Part shown: positions 9,408 through 17,632 of the stretch, piece by piece
How the letters are laid out: every line of letters starts with the position of its first letter
Position numbering within the stretch: position 1 is the first letter of the stretch
Assembly (NCBI GenBank): GCA_029210565.1
Contig: JARGFQ010000019.1
Location: forward strand, 1-59,505
DNA from: Bacteroidales bacterium
GTDB lineage: Bacteria > Bacteroidota > Bacteroidia > Bacteroidales > VadinHA17
Direction: 5' to 3'
Length of the DNA: 59,505 nucleotides
Notes under the pieces: model-generated
What the model saw: only the letters and a program-made list of their open reading frames with translations
Told to the model about the DNA's origin: nothing
Databases searched by the model: none
Made by a program: the position numbers and the translations under genes

Positions 9408-10580
9408 TTAAAAATACCATCTGTGCTGTGATACCCTTTCCATACCTTCACCCGGGGCAACACCTATAATCCTCTTCGCCCCCTGCAGTATGTCCAGGTG
9501 ATACTGGCTGTAATTTGTCCTTGTGGAATCGAAACTGTTTATCCTGACAAGCCGCGATGAATGAATGAATTCTGTATCGCCAATATACATTCCTGTATGG
9601 GTTATACGCTTCTTTCCATCCCTGACCCTTCCGAAAAAGAGCAGGTCACCGGGAGCAAGGGAATCGCACAGGTTTTCAATGCTCCGCTCAAGACCATACC
9701 TATACTGTGCTGAAGCATCACGCCTGAGAATAATTCCTGCTGAAAAATAGATCGTCTTCACAAAACCGCTGCAGTCAACACTTTTTGTCGAGGTGCCTCC
9801 CCACTGGTACGGAGAGCCCAGAAATAATCCGGCGAACTCTGTCATTTTACCCGCATCAGGCTCAACACTTTCTGCCCATTGCCTGAAGTCAGCAACCTCT
9901 GTCTTTTTCACCTGTCCCTCCCTGCCATCGGGAAACTTCACCATGTATGAGTTACCCTTTTCGCCTGTTTTCTGAACTATCATCCCTAAAACGGCGTCAG
10001 AAACTGTCTGCCCGCTGTTGTCAGCTATAACTCCCGTGTGTTCCATGTAGATAAGCCTGTCGCTCTTTTTCCATTCGTCAAGCTCATCATCAGTCAGCTC
10101 ACTGACAGGGTCATCTGTCCATCCGATATACGAGTCCGGCATCTGGATCATAAGCCATCCCCCGCGCTTGGTCAGTATCTTCACCGGCGTGCCCATCAGC
10201 GCCTGCGTAGCCATCTCGGCAGCATGAGAGGGCCTGGTGCGAACATTGCATACACTGACGGAAACCAGTCCCCAGGGCGACTTAACCAATGAAGTATCCG
10301 GCAGAACGGTGATGTTGTCGTTGTAATTGTAACCAGACCGGTCCAACATGGCAAGGATCTCATCCTTCGCCTCAGGCAGGTTGGTTTCACCTTCTACGGT
10401 AAGGCTGCCGTCCTTTTCCATGACCATAACAACGTCACAGAGGGACTCGGCATGCTGCGGTACCATCGCAGCAGCTATGGAATCAAGCTGTTCCTGAAGA
10501 TCTTCAGGAACCTCTTTTGGATTGCATCCTGCAAGCAGGACCAGCATAAACAACAGGAAAAGGTAGTTTGAGAGTTTCAT
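9408..10580 (-). CDS. SH3 / NlpC-P60 (C40) peptidase lipoprotein
   Basis: Cell-wall peptidase of the gamma-D-glutamyl-L-diamino acid type, expected to cut between D-Glu and meso-DAP and release L-Ala-D-Glu, the substrate of the epimerase encoded next. The 390 residues start with a lipoprotein signal (MKLSNYLFLLFMLVLLAGC). An SH3b-like region with SVCNVRTRPSHAAEMATQAL (about 110-130) and a second SH3-like unit follow. The C-terminal NlpC/P60 domain (about 245-375) has catalytic Cys in DCSGFVK, His in ITHTGMYIG, and FIHSS. It is divergent from the NamZ gene, and its -7 element TAATTTTG lies about 30 bp upstream. Family and active site are clear; exact bond specificity is inferred from relatives and context. 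Confidence 0.9.
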   Translation of the reverse strand: MKLSNYLFLLFMLVLLAGCNPKEVPEDLQEQLDSIAAAMVPQHAESLCDVVMVMEKDGSLTVEGETNLPEAKDEILAMLDRSGYNYNDNITVLPDTSLVKSPWGLVSVSVCNVRTRPSHAAEMATQALMGTPVKILTKRGGWLMIQMPDSYIGWTDDPVSELTDDELDEWKKSDRLIYMEHTGVIADNSGQTVSDAVLGMIVQKTGEKGNSYMVKFPDGREGQVKKTEVADFRQWAESVEPDAGKMTEFAGLFLGSPYQWGGTSTKSVDCSGFVKTIYFSAGIILRRDASAQYRYGLERSIENLCDSLAPGDLLFFGRVRDGKKRITHTGMYIGDTEFIHSSRLVRINSFDSTRTNYSQYHLDILQGAKRIIGVAPGEGMERVSQHRWYF

Positions 10581-10606
10581 GAAAGTTGTATTACATCTTA
10601 CAAATT

Positions 10607-10637
10607 CAAAATTAAATATTAATAGTATTCAAGTCAA
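10607..10637 (-). promoter_or_regulatory. Promoter of the NlpC/P60-epimerase-SIS operon
   Basis: TAATTTTG on the minus strand (10607-10614) fits TAnnTTTG. A TTG at 10635-10637 lies 20 bp upstream. The leader would be about 20 nt. Confidence 0.5.
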
Positions 10638-10660
10638 TAGCCAAATGAATTTTATTTAAT

Positions 10661-10671
10661 TTGTCATACAT
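10661..10671 (+). promoter_or_regulatory. TGTCATACAT, shared with the 28.8-kb control region
   Basis: The ten bases TGTCATACAT (10662-10671) in this divergent intergenic region recur at 28815-28824 inside a palindrome next to the murK promoter. Only the left half is present here. It is a candidate weak site for the FadR-family regulator encoded at 30706. Confidence 0.35.
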
Positions 10672-10834
10672 TTTTTTTGGTTCGCAGTGAACTGTTGTAT
10701 GCATCAGTGCCGTCTCCGACCTCCGAAGGATTGACTGAAGAGAAGTCGCAGGGGCAACCGTGACAGGTAACCTGAGTGAATTAAATTAAATTTGACAGAG
10801 ATAATTAAAGTCGGTTCTTAAAAAATGATTGAAT

Positions 10835-12091
10835 ATGCAAAGAGCAGGAAGCAAGTTTACACGTATCGCAGTGGCAGTGATCATGATATCCACGGTCACG
10901 GGAGCACTGAGAGGACAGATGGTTGAGACCGGCCTTGAGAATCTTATGAAGAGCAATTTTGATCTTCTCAAGGGAAAAAGAGTAGGCCTGGTAACAAATC
11001 CAACCGGCGTTGACCGCTATCTCAGATCGACGGTTGACATTCTCTTCAACGCCCCCGGCGTTAACCTGGTGGCGTTGTACGGTCCCGAGCACGGTGTCAG
11101 GGGTGAGTTCACCGCCGGTGAGCATGTAGCCTCGGAGAGGGATCCCGCGACCGGCCTCACAGTCTGGAGTCTTTACGGAAAAACCCGAAAGCCGACGCCT
11201 GAGATGCTGAGTGATGTGGACATACTTGTTTACGACATCCAGGATATAGGCTCGCGGTCGTACACTTTCATCAGCACCCTGGGGCTACTGATGGAAGCGG
11301 CGGCAGAGAACGGCAAAAAGGTGGTTGTGCTCGACCGGCCCAACCCGCTTGGAGGCATCCGCATGAAGGGGGTTGTCACCCGTCCCGGCTTCTTCTCTTT
11401 TGTGAGCCAGTTTGCCATACCTTATATACATGGCCTCACCGTCGGTGAGCTGGCCCTCTTCCTGAACGGTGAGGGTATGCTCGCCAACGGCATCAAATGC
11501 GACCTTGAGGTAGTGAAGATGACCGGATGGTGGAGAGAGATGTACTTTGAGGAGACGGGACTGCCGTGGGTACTCTCCTCACCGCATGTGCCCCACAGGG
11601 ATTCTCCCCTCTATTACCCTGCAACAGGCATCGCCGGGGAGCTTTATGCCGTCAGCATAGGGGTGGGCTACACCATTCCGTTCCAGACCTTTGCCGCCGA
11701 CTGGATCAATGCCGACGCACTGGCAGCAAGCCTCAACGGTCTGAAGCTCCCCGGAGTGATCTTCAGGCCCATCCACTACAAACCCTACTACAGCACTCTC
11801 CAGGGTACTCTGGTACACGGTGTGCAGATCCATCTTACAGACCCCTCAACGGCACCTCTCTCCCTGATGCAGTTTTACATCATGCAGGAGGCTCACCGTC
11901 TCTGGCCCGACAAAAACCTGTTTGAGATATGCAACTCGTCACGCCACTCCATGTTCGACAAGGTCTGCGGCACTGACGAGGTGAGGAAGGAGTTCACAAA
12001 GGCATTCAGGGTCAGCGACATCAGCGCAATGTGGAGCGATGATATACCAGCGTACCGGGAGCAGGCTGGCAGGTATTTCCTTTACGATTAA
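10835..12091 (+). CDS. namZ: NamZ-type exo-beta-N-acetylmuramidase (DUF1343, GH171)
   Basis: Removes MurNAc from non-reducing ends of peptidoglycan fragments. The 418 residues begin with a signal peptide (QRAGSKFTRIAVAVIMISTV) and then follow DUF1343 closely: GKRVGLVTNPTGVDR (about 48-62), LYGPEHGVRG (about 83-92), SLYGKTRKPTPEM (about 110), VYDIQDIGSRSYTF (about 130), VVLDRPNPLGG (about 160), and WVLSSPHVPH (about 240). The family was shown to be the exo-muramidase NamZ in Bacillus subtilis and has members in Bacteroidota. I chose ATG 10835; a TTG two codons earlier is possible. The position between NlpC/P60 and NagB fits MurNAc release for the kinase/etherase pathway. It is transcribed toward NagB, so the two genes converge. 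Confidence 0.88.
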   Translation: MQRAGSKFTRIAVAVIMISTVTGALRGQMVETGLENLMKSNFDLLKGKRVGLVTNPTGVDRYLRSTVDILFNAPGVNLVALYGPEHGVRGEFTAGEHVASERDPATGLTVWSLYGKTRKPTPEMLSDVDILVYDIQDIGSRSYTFISTLGLLMEAAAENGKKVVVLDRPNPLGGIRMKGVVTRPGFFSFVSQFAIPYIHGLTVGELALFLNGEGMLANGIKCDLEVVKMTGWWREMYFEETGLPWVLSSPHVPHRDSPLYYPATGIAGELYAVSIGVGYTIPFQTFAADWINADALAASLNGLKLPGVIFRPIHYKPYYSTLQGTLVHGVQIHLTDPSTAPLSLMQFYIMQEAHRLWPDKNLFEICNSSRHSMFDKVCGTDEVRKEFTKAFRVSDISAMWSDDIPAYREQAGRYFLYD

Positions 12092-12284
12092 AGCCGGGTA
12101 GCGAGAGCTGCCCTGACTGGCAGAGGATCGTGCTGCGCACGGTTTACCGGTCTGCCGGAGAAATGTCTGTTTGCAGCAGCGTGGCAGTGCTCTGCCTGCA
12201 TCCTGCAGGGTCGCCCCGACAACTCGCGGATTGTCCTTTTTTTTGGTCTCCGGCCTGTCCGGGGGCCGCCCTGTCTGTAAGATA
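12092..12284. other. Convergent intergenic region between namZ and nagB
   Basis: 193 GC-rich bases between converging genes. Small stems such as CCGGTCTGCCGG are present and a T8 run lies at about 12237-12245, but I see no convincing terminator or small gene. Confidence 0.4.
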
Positions 12285-14615
12285 TCAGTGCAGCATCTCC
12301 CCCTCGACGCTCTTCTCAAGCTCGCGGGCATGCTGCAGGAACTCATCGGTCTTCATCTCCCGGTAATAGACCATGCCGTGGGTACCCCTTATCTTGGCGC
12401 TCTCATTCTCGTAGAAGAAGTCCTTGCCCAGTATGAGCTGCACCTGCTTGAACTGCTCAACCCACACCTGCTGCGACAGATCGCTGAAGGGACCGTCATA
12501 GGCAGGGCTGGGGAAGGAGGCATTTACCTGGCTGACATAACAGTCGCGGAACGACTGGTTCAGCACTGCCATAGAGTTCAGTGAGACGGGCACGAAGACA
12601 TTGGCTTCAAAAGGCTGGAACCTGAACCATACGTTGCGGTACCCGATGATCCTCAGATCTGAGAGGTCCTTCTCAAGGCTCCACTGCCTGAGAGCCTCGG
12701 CAATGGCCTGAAGTACCTTGTAATGGGTGTCCGGTCCTGACCCCTCCGGGTCGAAGGCAAGGCTTATGATTGTCGGCTGTATACGCCTCAGGCACTCCAG
12801 TATTGGCTCCACATCACGGTGCCTGTCAGGCTGCCGGGTAAAGATGTCACCGGTATAGAAACCAAGCCTGAGATGCTCTATATTCCTGACCGGCACGCCG
12901 TAGTGCGCCCAGACAAGCTCCTCCTCGAACTCCCTCAGCATACCCTTGAGCTGCTGGATGTCGGGCGGGTTTTTCTCCCCACTGTAACTGGCATTTATAA
13001 GGTCGATGTTCTTCCGTATCTGTCCCACCAGTTCATCCTTAGACTTCAGCCGGTAAATCTCAACCATCGCTCTGACGATACGGTGGCATACTCCCCTCAG
13101 TTTCCCGGCCTCGTCCTTATCAGCCACCTTGTCGAGATAGTGACTCACATCCTTGTCCCATTTGAACCTGTAACCCTGGTCAAAGAAATCAGGATATTCC
13201 AGCATCTGTATCTTGTCAATCCCTATCAGCCTCAGGGTCTCCTCAAGCAGCCCGAGCAGCATGGCGTTGGTGACAGCGGTGAATCCTGATGTCAGAACCG
13301 AAAAATGAAATTTGTTGGTGATCTCCCTCAACTGGGGTATGATTGCAGGGAAGATACCGAGCATGATGTCGTCATGGTGTGGCCCGGTATGAAAGAATGT
13401 CGCGTTGTGCTCCCGCTTCAGTCCCGCCTCAATCTTGCTCCTGGTCGATTCTATTACTTCATTGACCCGCTCCAGGCTGAGGTCAGGTATCAGCGAGCAG
13501 TATTCATCATTCTGCAGATCCTCCAAAACCAGCTTATGCGCATATTTGTCGATCTTTCTGCAGAGGTCATGGATGGCTCTCTCTGTCTTTTCAAAGGTCC
13601 AGTCTCCCTCCCTGTAGTATCTTTCGACGGTATCATGAAGCTGAACAGAAGCACCGTCGGTGATGTAAAAGCGTGCATTCTTCTGTCCCTGCAGCACGGT
13701 GGCGGGATAAAGGTTGTCAGGCTTGTTCTCCAGGGCATCCCTGACAACGTGGGCCTTGGCATCGCCAGCGGCGAAGATAATTGACACTGCTTCAGGGTCA
13801 TAGGTAATCGTCCCCAGTCCTATCGTGATCACCAGCCTGGTCCTGGAGACCTCTATTCCTCCGAGGTCGCCGGCCGATGCCGCCTGTGTCTCGAAGTTGG
13901 TGGCCGTGAGCCTGGTGGCAGAGTTATGATCACTGCCCCGTGTGTTAAAGGCTATGTGTCCGTCGGGTCCTATGCCCCCGAGGAAGAAGCCTATCCCGCC
14001 AAGATCGCGGATCTTCTTCTCGTAGCTGGTGCACCAGTTATCAATGCTGAAGATCGATGCCTGCTGCAGCCTCTCCAGCGGGCTGAGCGGTTCCCTGTTC
14101 CTCAGGCTCAGGTCTATAAGGCTATCGGGGAAAACCTCCGAATAGTGTTTGCCCTCTGCCAGGGGAATCTCTTCACTGTTGATCAGGAGGGCTTTGGAAG
14201 GATCGAGTTCAAATCCTTTAATGTAATATTTGGATACATAGTCAAAGAAACTGTTGTGCTGGCGTGGATCAATGGGATAAAACTCATCTATCTGTACGAA
14301 GCGGAGGCCGCGCAGTGAAGGCTTCTCATCCAGAAACAGTCCGTTATCCTCACGTATCTTCTGTGCTTCAGGCTTATCCCAGTTCTTTAACAGGTACTGG
14401 GTCCACTTGATGAAGTACTCCGGCGTCTTCCCGGTGGGGAGGCTTATCACCCCGTCAGGTTTTGCGGCGGCCCATTCCAGGAACCTCAGCGCCGTCAGCA
14501 GACCGAGGCCGGGAAAATTGTGCACCACCACATATGGCAGCCTTGTTGTTGGCTCACTCCTGCCTGAACGGTCGAAGAACGACTGTTCAACCCTGCTGAA
14601 ACCTGCACTTTTCAT
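12285..14615 (-). CDS. nagB: Glucosamine-6-phosphate deaminase fused to LmbE/PIG-L domain
   Basis: The 776 residues combine a NagB-type domain (about 30-330) with an LmbE/PIG-L deacetylase-like domain (from about 405). NagB converts GlcN-6-P to Fru-6-P and ammonia. Visible motifs are LPTGKTPE (about 60), RFVQIDEFYPI (about 105) and GGIGPDGHIAFN (about 215-226). The Glu that follows AFN in E. coli NagB (Glu148) is replaced here (AFNTRGSD). The second domain opens with HTGPHHDDIMLG, matching the AHPDDE zinc motif of GlcNAc de-N-acetylases with the last Glu lost. Bacteroidota often carry this fusion. No NagA is present in the window, so the second domain might supply deacetylation, but this is a guess. 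It is the last gene of the long leftward run. Confidence 0.85.
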   Translation of the reverse strand: MKSAGFSRVEQSFFDRSGRSEPTTRLPYVVVHNFPGLGLLTALRFLEWAAAKPDGVISLPTGKTPEYFIKWTQYLLKNWDKPEAQKIREDNGLFLDEKPSLRGLRFVQIDEFYPIDPRQHNSFFDYVSKYYIKGFELDPSKALLINSEEIPLAEGKHYSEVFPDSLIDLSLRNREPLSPLERLQQASIFSIDNWCTSYEKKIRDLGGIGFFLGGIGPDGHIAFNTRGSDHNSATRLTATNFETQAASAGDLGGIEVSRTRLVITIGLGTITYDPEAVSIIFAAGDAKAHVVRDALENKPDNLYPATVLQGQKNARFYITDGASVQLHDTVERYYREGDWTFEKTERAIHDLCRKIDKYAHKLVLEDLQNDEYCSLIPDLSLERVNEVIESTRSKIEAGLKREHNATFFHTGPHHDDIMLGIFPAIIPQLREITNKFHFSVLTSGFTAVTNAMLLGLLEETLRLIGIDKIQMLEYPDFFDQGYRFKWDKDVSHYLDKVADKDEAGKLRGVCHRIVRAMVEIYRLKSKDELVGQIRKNIDLINASYSGEKNPPDIQQLKGMLREFEEELVWAHYGVPVRNIEHLRLGFYTGDIFTRQPDRHRDVEPILECLRRIQPTIISLAFDPEGSGPDTHYKVLQAIAEALRQWSLEKDLSDLRIIGYRNVWFRFQPFEANVFVPVSLNSMAVLNQSFRDCYVSQVNASFPSPAYDGPFSDLSQQVWVEQFKQVQLILGKDFFYENESAKIRGTHGMVYYREMKTDEFLQHARELEKSVEGEMLH

Positions 14616-14678
14616 TGTTTATGGTATTTATTTTATTAAAACCTATCTCTGAAGAGATGCAATCCGTATATGATTAAG

Positions 14679-17615
14679 TCAAGCCTGTTTCTTAAGTGCT
14701 TCATACATTATCTCTACGGGATGCAACGCCCGGCGTCCCGTGCCGTCAGCTATATGATGCCGGCAGGAGGTGCCCGGTGCAGCTATCACCGTGTCAGCCT
14801 CTGCAGCCCGCACTGCAGGAAACAACACCATCTCTCCTATGTTCATGCTCAGGTCATAGTGCTCCTTCTCATAACCGAAGGCTCCCGCCATGCCGCAGCA
14901 GCCGTCATTAATCTCCTCAACAGTGTAGTTACGGGGCAGTGACAGCATCCTGATGGTTGGTGCCGTTGATGCGACAGCCTTCTGCTGGCAGTGGCCGTGC
15001 AGCAATATATTCAGGGCTTTGTCAGTGAACTGGTCAGGGGTGATATTACCCCTCTCTGTCTCCCTGGAGATGAACTCATCAAAGAGGAGTGCGTTGCGTG
15101 CTATGTTGCGTGCATCCTCAGCCAGCGCCTCTCCTGCCATGTCAGGATACTCATCACGGAAGGTGAGGAGCGCCGACGGCTCAATGCCTATAAACGGCCG
15201 GTCATCGGAGACAACATCCTTCAGCATAAGTAAGTTTTTCACGGCCAGCTTGCGTGCCGACCGTATCAGTCCCTTGGAGAGGAATGTGCGTCCGCTCTCC
15301 CTGTGGCGCGGGATGATGACACTGTATCCCAGTCTCTCGAGCAGCATCACCGCCTTGATGCCGATGTCGCTCTCATTGTAGTTGGTGAACTCATCGGCAA
15401 AGAGGCAGACGGTCCCTTTGCTGCCGTTCACCTGCCCGTTGGTTCTGTCGTGCCTTTTTCCCCACCTCCTCAGTGTCACGGGCGAGAGAGACGGGATCGG
15501 ACGTTTTACCGAGAAGCCTATGATGCGCTTGAACAGGGCTGTTGAGGTAACGAGGTTGGTCAGTGGACGAACCATCATCCCGGGAACATACAGCCGTGGC
15601 AGCCATGCTATCAGCCATGCACGGAAAGGTACATGGTGGATGTCATAATAATGCTGCATGAACTCGGCCTTGAGCTTGGCCACATCAACATTGGAGGGAC
15701 ACTCAGCCTTGCATGCCTTGCATGAGAGACAGAGGTCCATCACCCGGTAGATCTCCTCATGATCAAACCGGTCCGTTTTTTCCGATCTTGCCAGGAACTC
15801 CCTCAGGATATTTGCCCTGGCACGTGTCGACTTATCCTCGTCGCCCGTAGCCATGAACGTCGGGCACATAGTGCCACCCACAAGGGCGCTCTTGCGGCAG
15901 TCGGCCGAGCCGCTGCACTTCTCCGTGGCATAGAGCAGCCCCTCCTCTTCGGGGAAATCAAAGACGATCCCCGGAACCTTTATCCTGACACCTGCCGGAT
16001 ACCTCAGATTGTCAGTTATCGGCGGGGTGTCGGTGATTTTTCCCGGATTGAATACCGAAGTTGGATCCCACGTCTTCTTGATCGCCTTCAGCAGTTCGTA
16101 GTTATGCTCCCCGAGCATCAGGGGGATAAACTCGCCTCTCAGCCTGCCGTCGCCGTGCTCACCGCTGAGCGAGCCGCGGTATTTTTTCACAAGTATGGCG
16201 ATATCCTGTGCCAGGCCGTGAAATATCTCTATGTCCGCAGGATCTTTCAGGTCAAGCAGGGGACTCAGATGCAGTTCACCGGTGGCAATATGTGCGTAAT
16301 AGGCACAGCTCAATCCATATTTTTCAAGTACCGCGGTGACATCCTCCAGGTAACCGGGAAAGAGCTCCGGCAGCACGGCGGTGTCCTCGATGACCTGCAC
16401 GCTCTTCTTCCTGCCGGGTATATTTAGCAGCACACCCAGGCCGGCCCTGCGCAGCTCCCACACCCCAGCCATCTCTTCAGCTCCGGTATATAGCGGGAAA
16501 TGGTAGCCGTAGCCTGCGGCAATCATATCCCTCTTCATCTCTGCAGCTGTCTTCTCTATCTCTTGAAAAGTCGGCCGGATGATCTCAATCAGCAGTATTG
16601 CCTTCGGATCTCCCTTGATGAAGAAGCGGTTTTTGCTCTGCTCAATATTGTCGCCGGTGCAGTTGACGATATAGTCATCTATCAGCTCCACGGCGGCAGG
16701 ATAATGCTTAAGTACGATGACGTTTGCCCTGACGGCATCCTGGAGGCTGCTGAAGTGAGCGCAGACCAACCCGGTCTTCTGTTCGGTCAACGGAACCAGG
16801 TTCAGCTTCATGGCGGTGGTGAAGGCCAGCGTACCTTCCGAACCTGCCAGGAGCCTGCAAACGTTTATCTTCTCGCCGTTATCGGAGAAGGGATCCGTCC
16901 TCAGCAGTACATCGAGGGCATAACCGTTGTTCCGGCGCCGCAGCTCCGGATGAGGGAACTCCCTCTCTATCTCCTCCGCATTGCGCTGATCGGAGAGGAT
17001 GTCGCGAAGGTTCCTGTATATCCGTGTCTCCAGCAACCCGGGATCACCGTCGCACTTAGCACTGAACTCCTCCGTAGTGAGAGTGCCAAAATGCACCTCT
17101 GATCCGTCGGAGAGAATGGCATCAACCTCCAGGATGTGGTCTCTTACGCTTCCGTGGATGATGGAGTGCGCACCGCAAGAGTTGTTGCCCAGCATGCCTC
17201 CCATGCAGCATCGGTTTGCAGTGGAGGTCTCCGGACCAAACTGCAGGCGGCGGGGAGCCACATAGCGGTTCAGCTCCGCCAGCACGACGCCCGGTTCCAC
17301 CTTAACCCAGTGCTCTTCCGGATTGAACTCAAGGATGCGGTTCAGATGTTTTGAGATGTCCATGACGATCCCCGGCCCTACCACCTGTCCTGCCAGCGAG
17401 GTGCCGGCCCCGCGGGGGATCACCGATGTGCCCTCCTTGCGGGCAAAGGCAATTATCTTCCTGATATCATCACTGCCGGCGGGCCTTGTCACCGCGAGAG
17501 GCACCTCCCTGTATGCCGAGGCATCCGTGGCATAGAGTATGCGCTGTGTGATGTCAGTGTAGAGATCTCCCGTGATCTCGTCTGCAAGCCTTCTGAACTT
17601 CTCTTCCGTTATCAT
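14679..17615 (-). CDS. FAD/Fe-S D-lactate dehydrogenase-type oxidoreductase
   Basis: Fused flavoprotein and Fe-S protein of 978 residues from the chosen ATG at 17615, which directly follows the MFS gene (17-bp gap); an ATG at 17711 would overlap that gene. Order: FAD-binding type 4 domain (about 35-260, PRGAGTSLAGQVVG, GGMLGNNSCGAHS), FAD-oxidase C domain (about 270-540, SGEHGDGRLRGEF), a 4Fe-4S segment (CLSCKACKAECP, about 610), and CCG-type cluster motifs (HGHCQQKA, GCCGMAGAFGYE, GTSCRHH). This is the Dld-II/GlcD-GlpC layout, which oxidises D-lactate or D-2-hydroxyacids toward the quinone pool. MurNAc-6-P etherase releases D-lactate, so D-lactate oxidation is the fitting role here. D-2-hydroxyglutarate is an alternative. 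Confidence 0.85.
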   Translation of the reverse strand: MITEEKFRRLADEITGDLYTDITQRILYATDASAYREVPLAVTRPAGSDDIRKIIAFARKEGTSVIPRGAGTSLAGQVVGPGIVMDISKHLNRILEFNPEEHWVKVEPGVVLAELNRYVAPRRLQFGPETSTANRCCMGGMLGNNSCGAHSIIHGSVRDHILEVDAILSDGSEVHFGTLTTEEFSAKCDGDPGLLETRIYRNLRDILSDQRNAEEIEREFPHPELRRRNNGYALDVLLRTDPFSDNGEKINVCRLLAGSEGTLAFTTAMKLNLVPLTEQKTGLVCAHFSSLQDAVRANVIVLKHYPAAVELIDDYIVNCTGDNIEQSKNRFFIKGDPKAILLIEIIRPTFQEIEKTAAEMKRDMIAAGYGYHFPLYTGAEEMAGVWELRRAGLGVLLNIPGRKKSVQVIEDTAVLPELFPGYLEDVTAVLEKYGLSCAYYAHIATGELHLSPLLDLKDPADIEIFHGLAQDIAILVKKYRGSLSGEHGDGRLRGEFIPLMLGEHNYELLKAIKKTWDPTSVFNPGKITDTPPITDNLRYPAGVRIKVPGIVFDFPEEEGLLYATEKCSGSADCRKSALVGGTMCPTFMATGDEDKSTRARANILREFLARSEKTDRFDHEEIYRVMDLCLSCKACKAECPSNVDVAKLKAEFMQHYYDIHHVPFRAWLIAWLPRLYVPGMMVRPLTNLVTSTALFKRIIGFSVKRPIPSLSPVTLRRWGKRHDRTNGQVNGSKGTVCLFADEFTNYNESDIGIKAVMLLERLGYSVIIPRHRESGRTFLSKGLIRSARKLAVKNLLMLKDVVSDDRPFIGIEPSALLTFRDEYPDMAGEALAEDARNIARNALLFDEFISRETERGNITPDQFTDKALNILLHGHCQQKAVASTAPTIRMLSLPRNYTVEEINDGCCGMAGAFGYEKEHYDLSMNIGEMVLFPAVRAAEADTVIAAPGTSCRHHIADGTGRRALHPVEIMYEALKKQA

Positions 17616-17632
17616 GTCAGCCCCGAATCCTG

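Noticed and set aside
12130..12584. Plus-strand open frames overlapping the start of the namZ-nagB gap
   Set aside because: They run antisense through the conserved nagB C-terminus and have no recognisable protein features.
16500..17102. 200-residue plus-strand frame opposite the dehydrogenase gene
   Set aside because: It is an antisense shadow of a strongly conserved FAD domain; high GC makes such frames frequent here.
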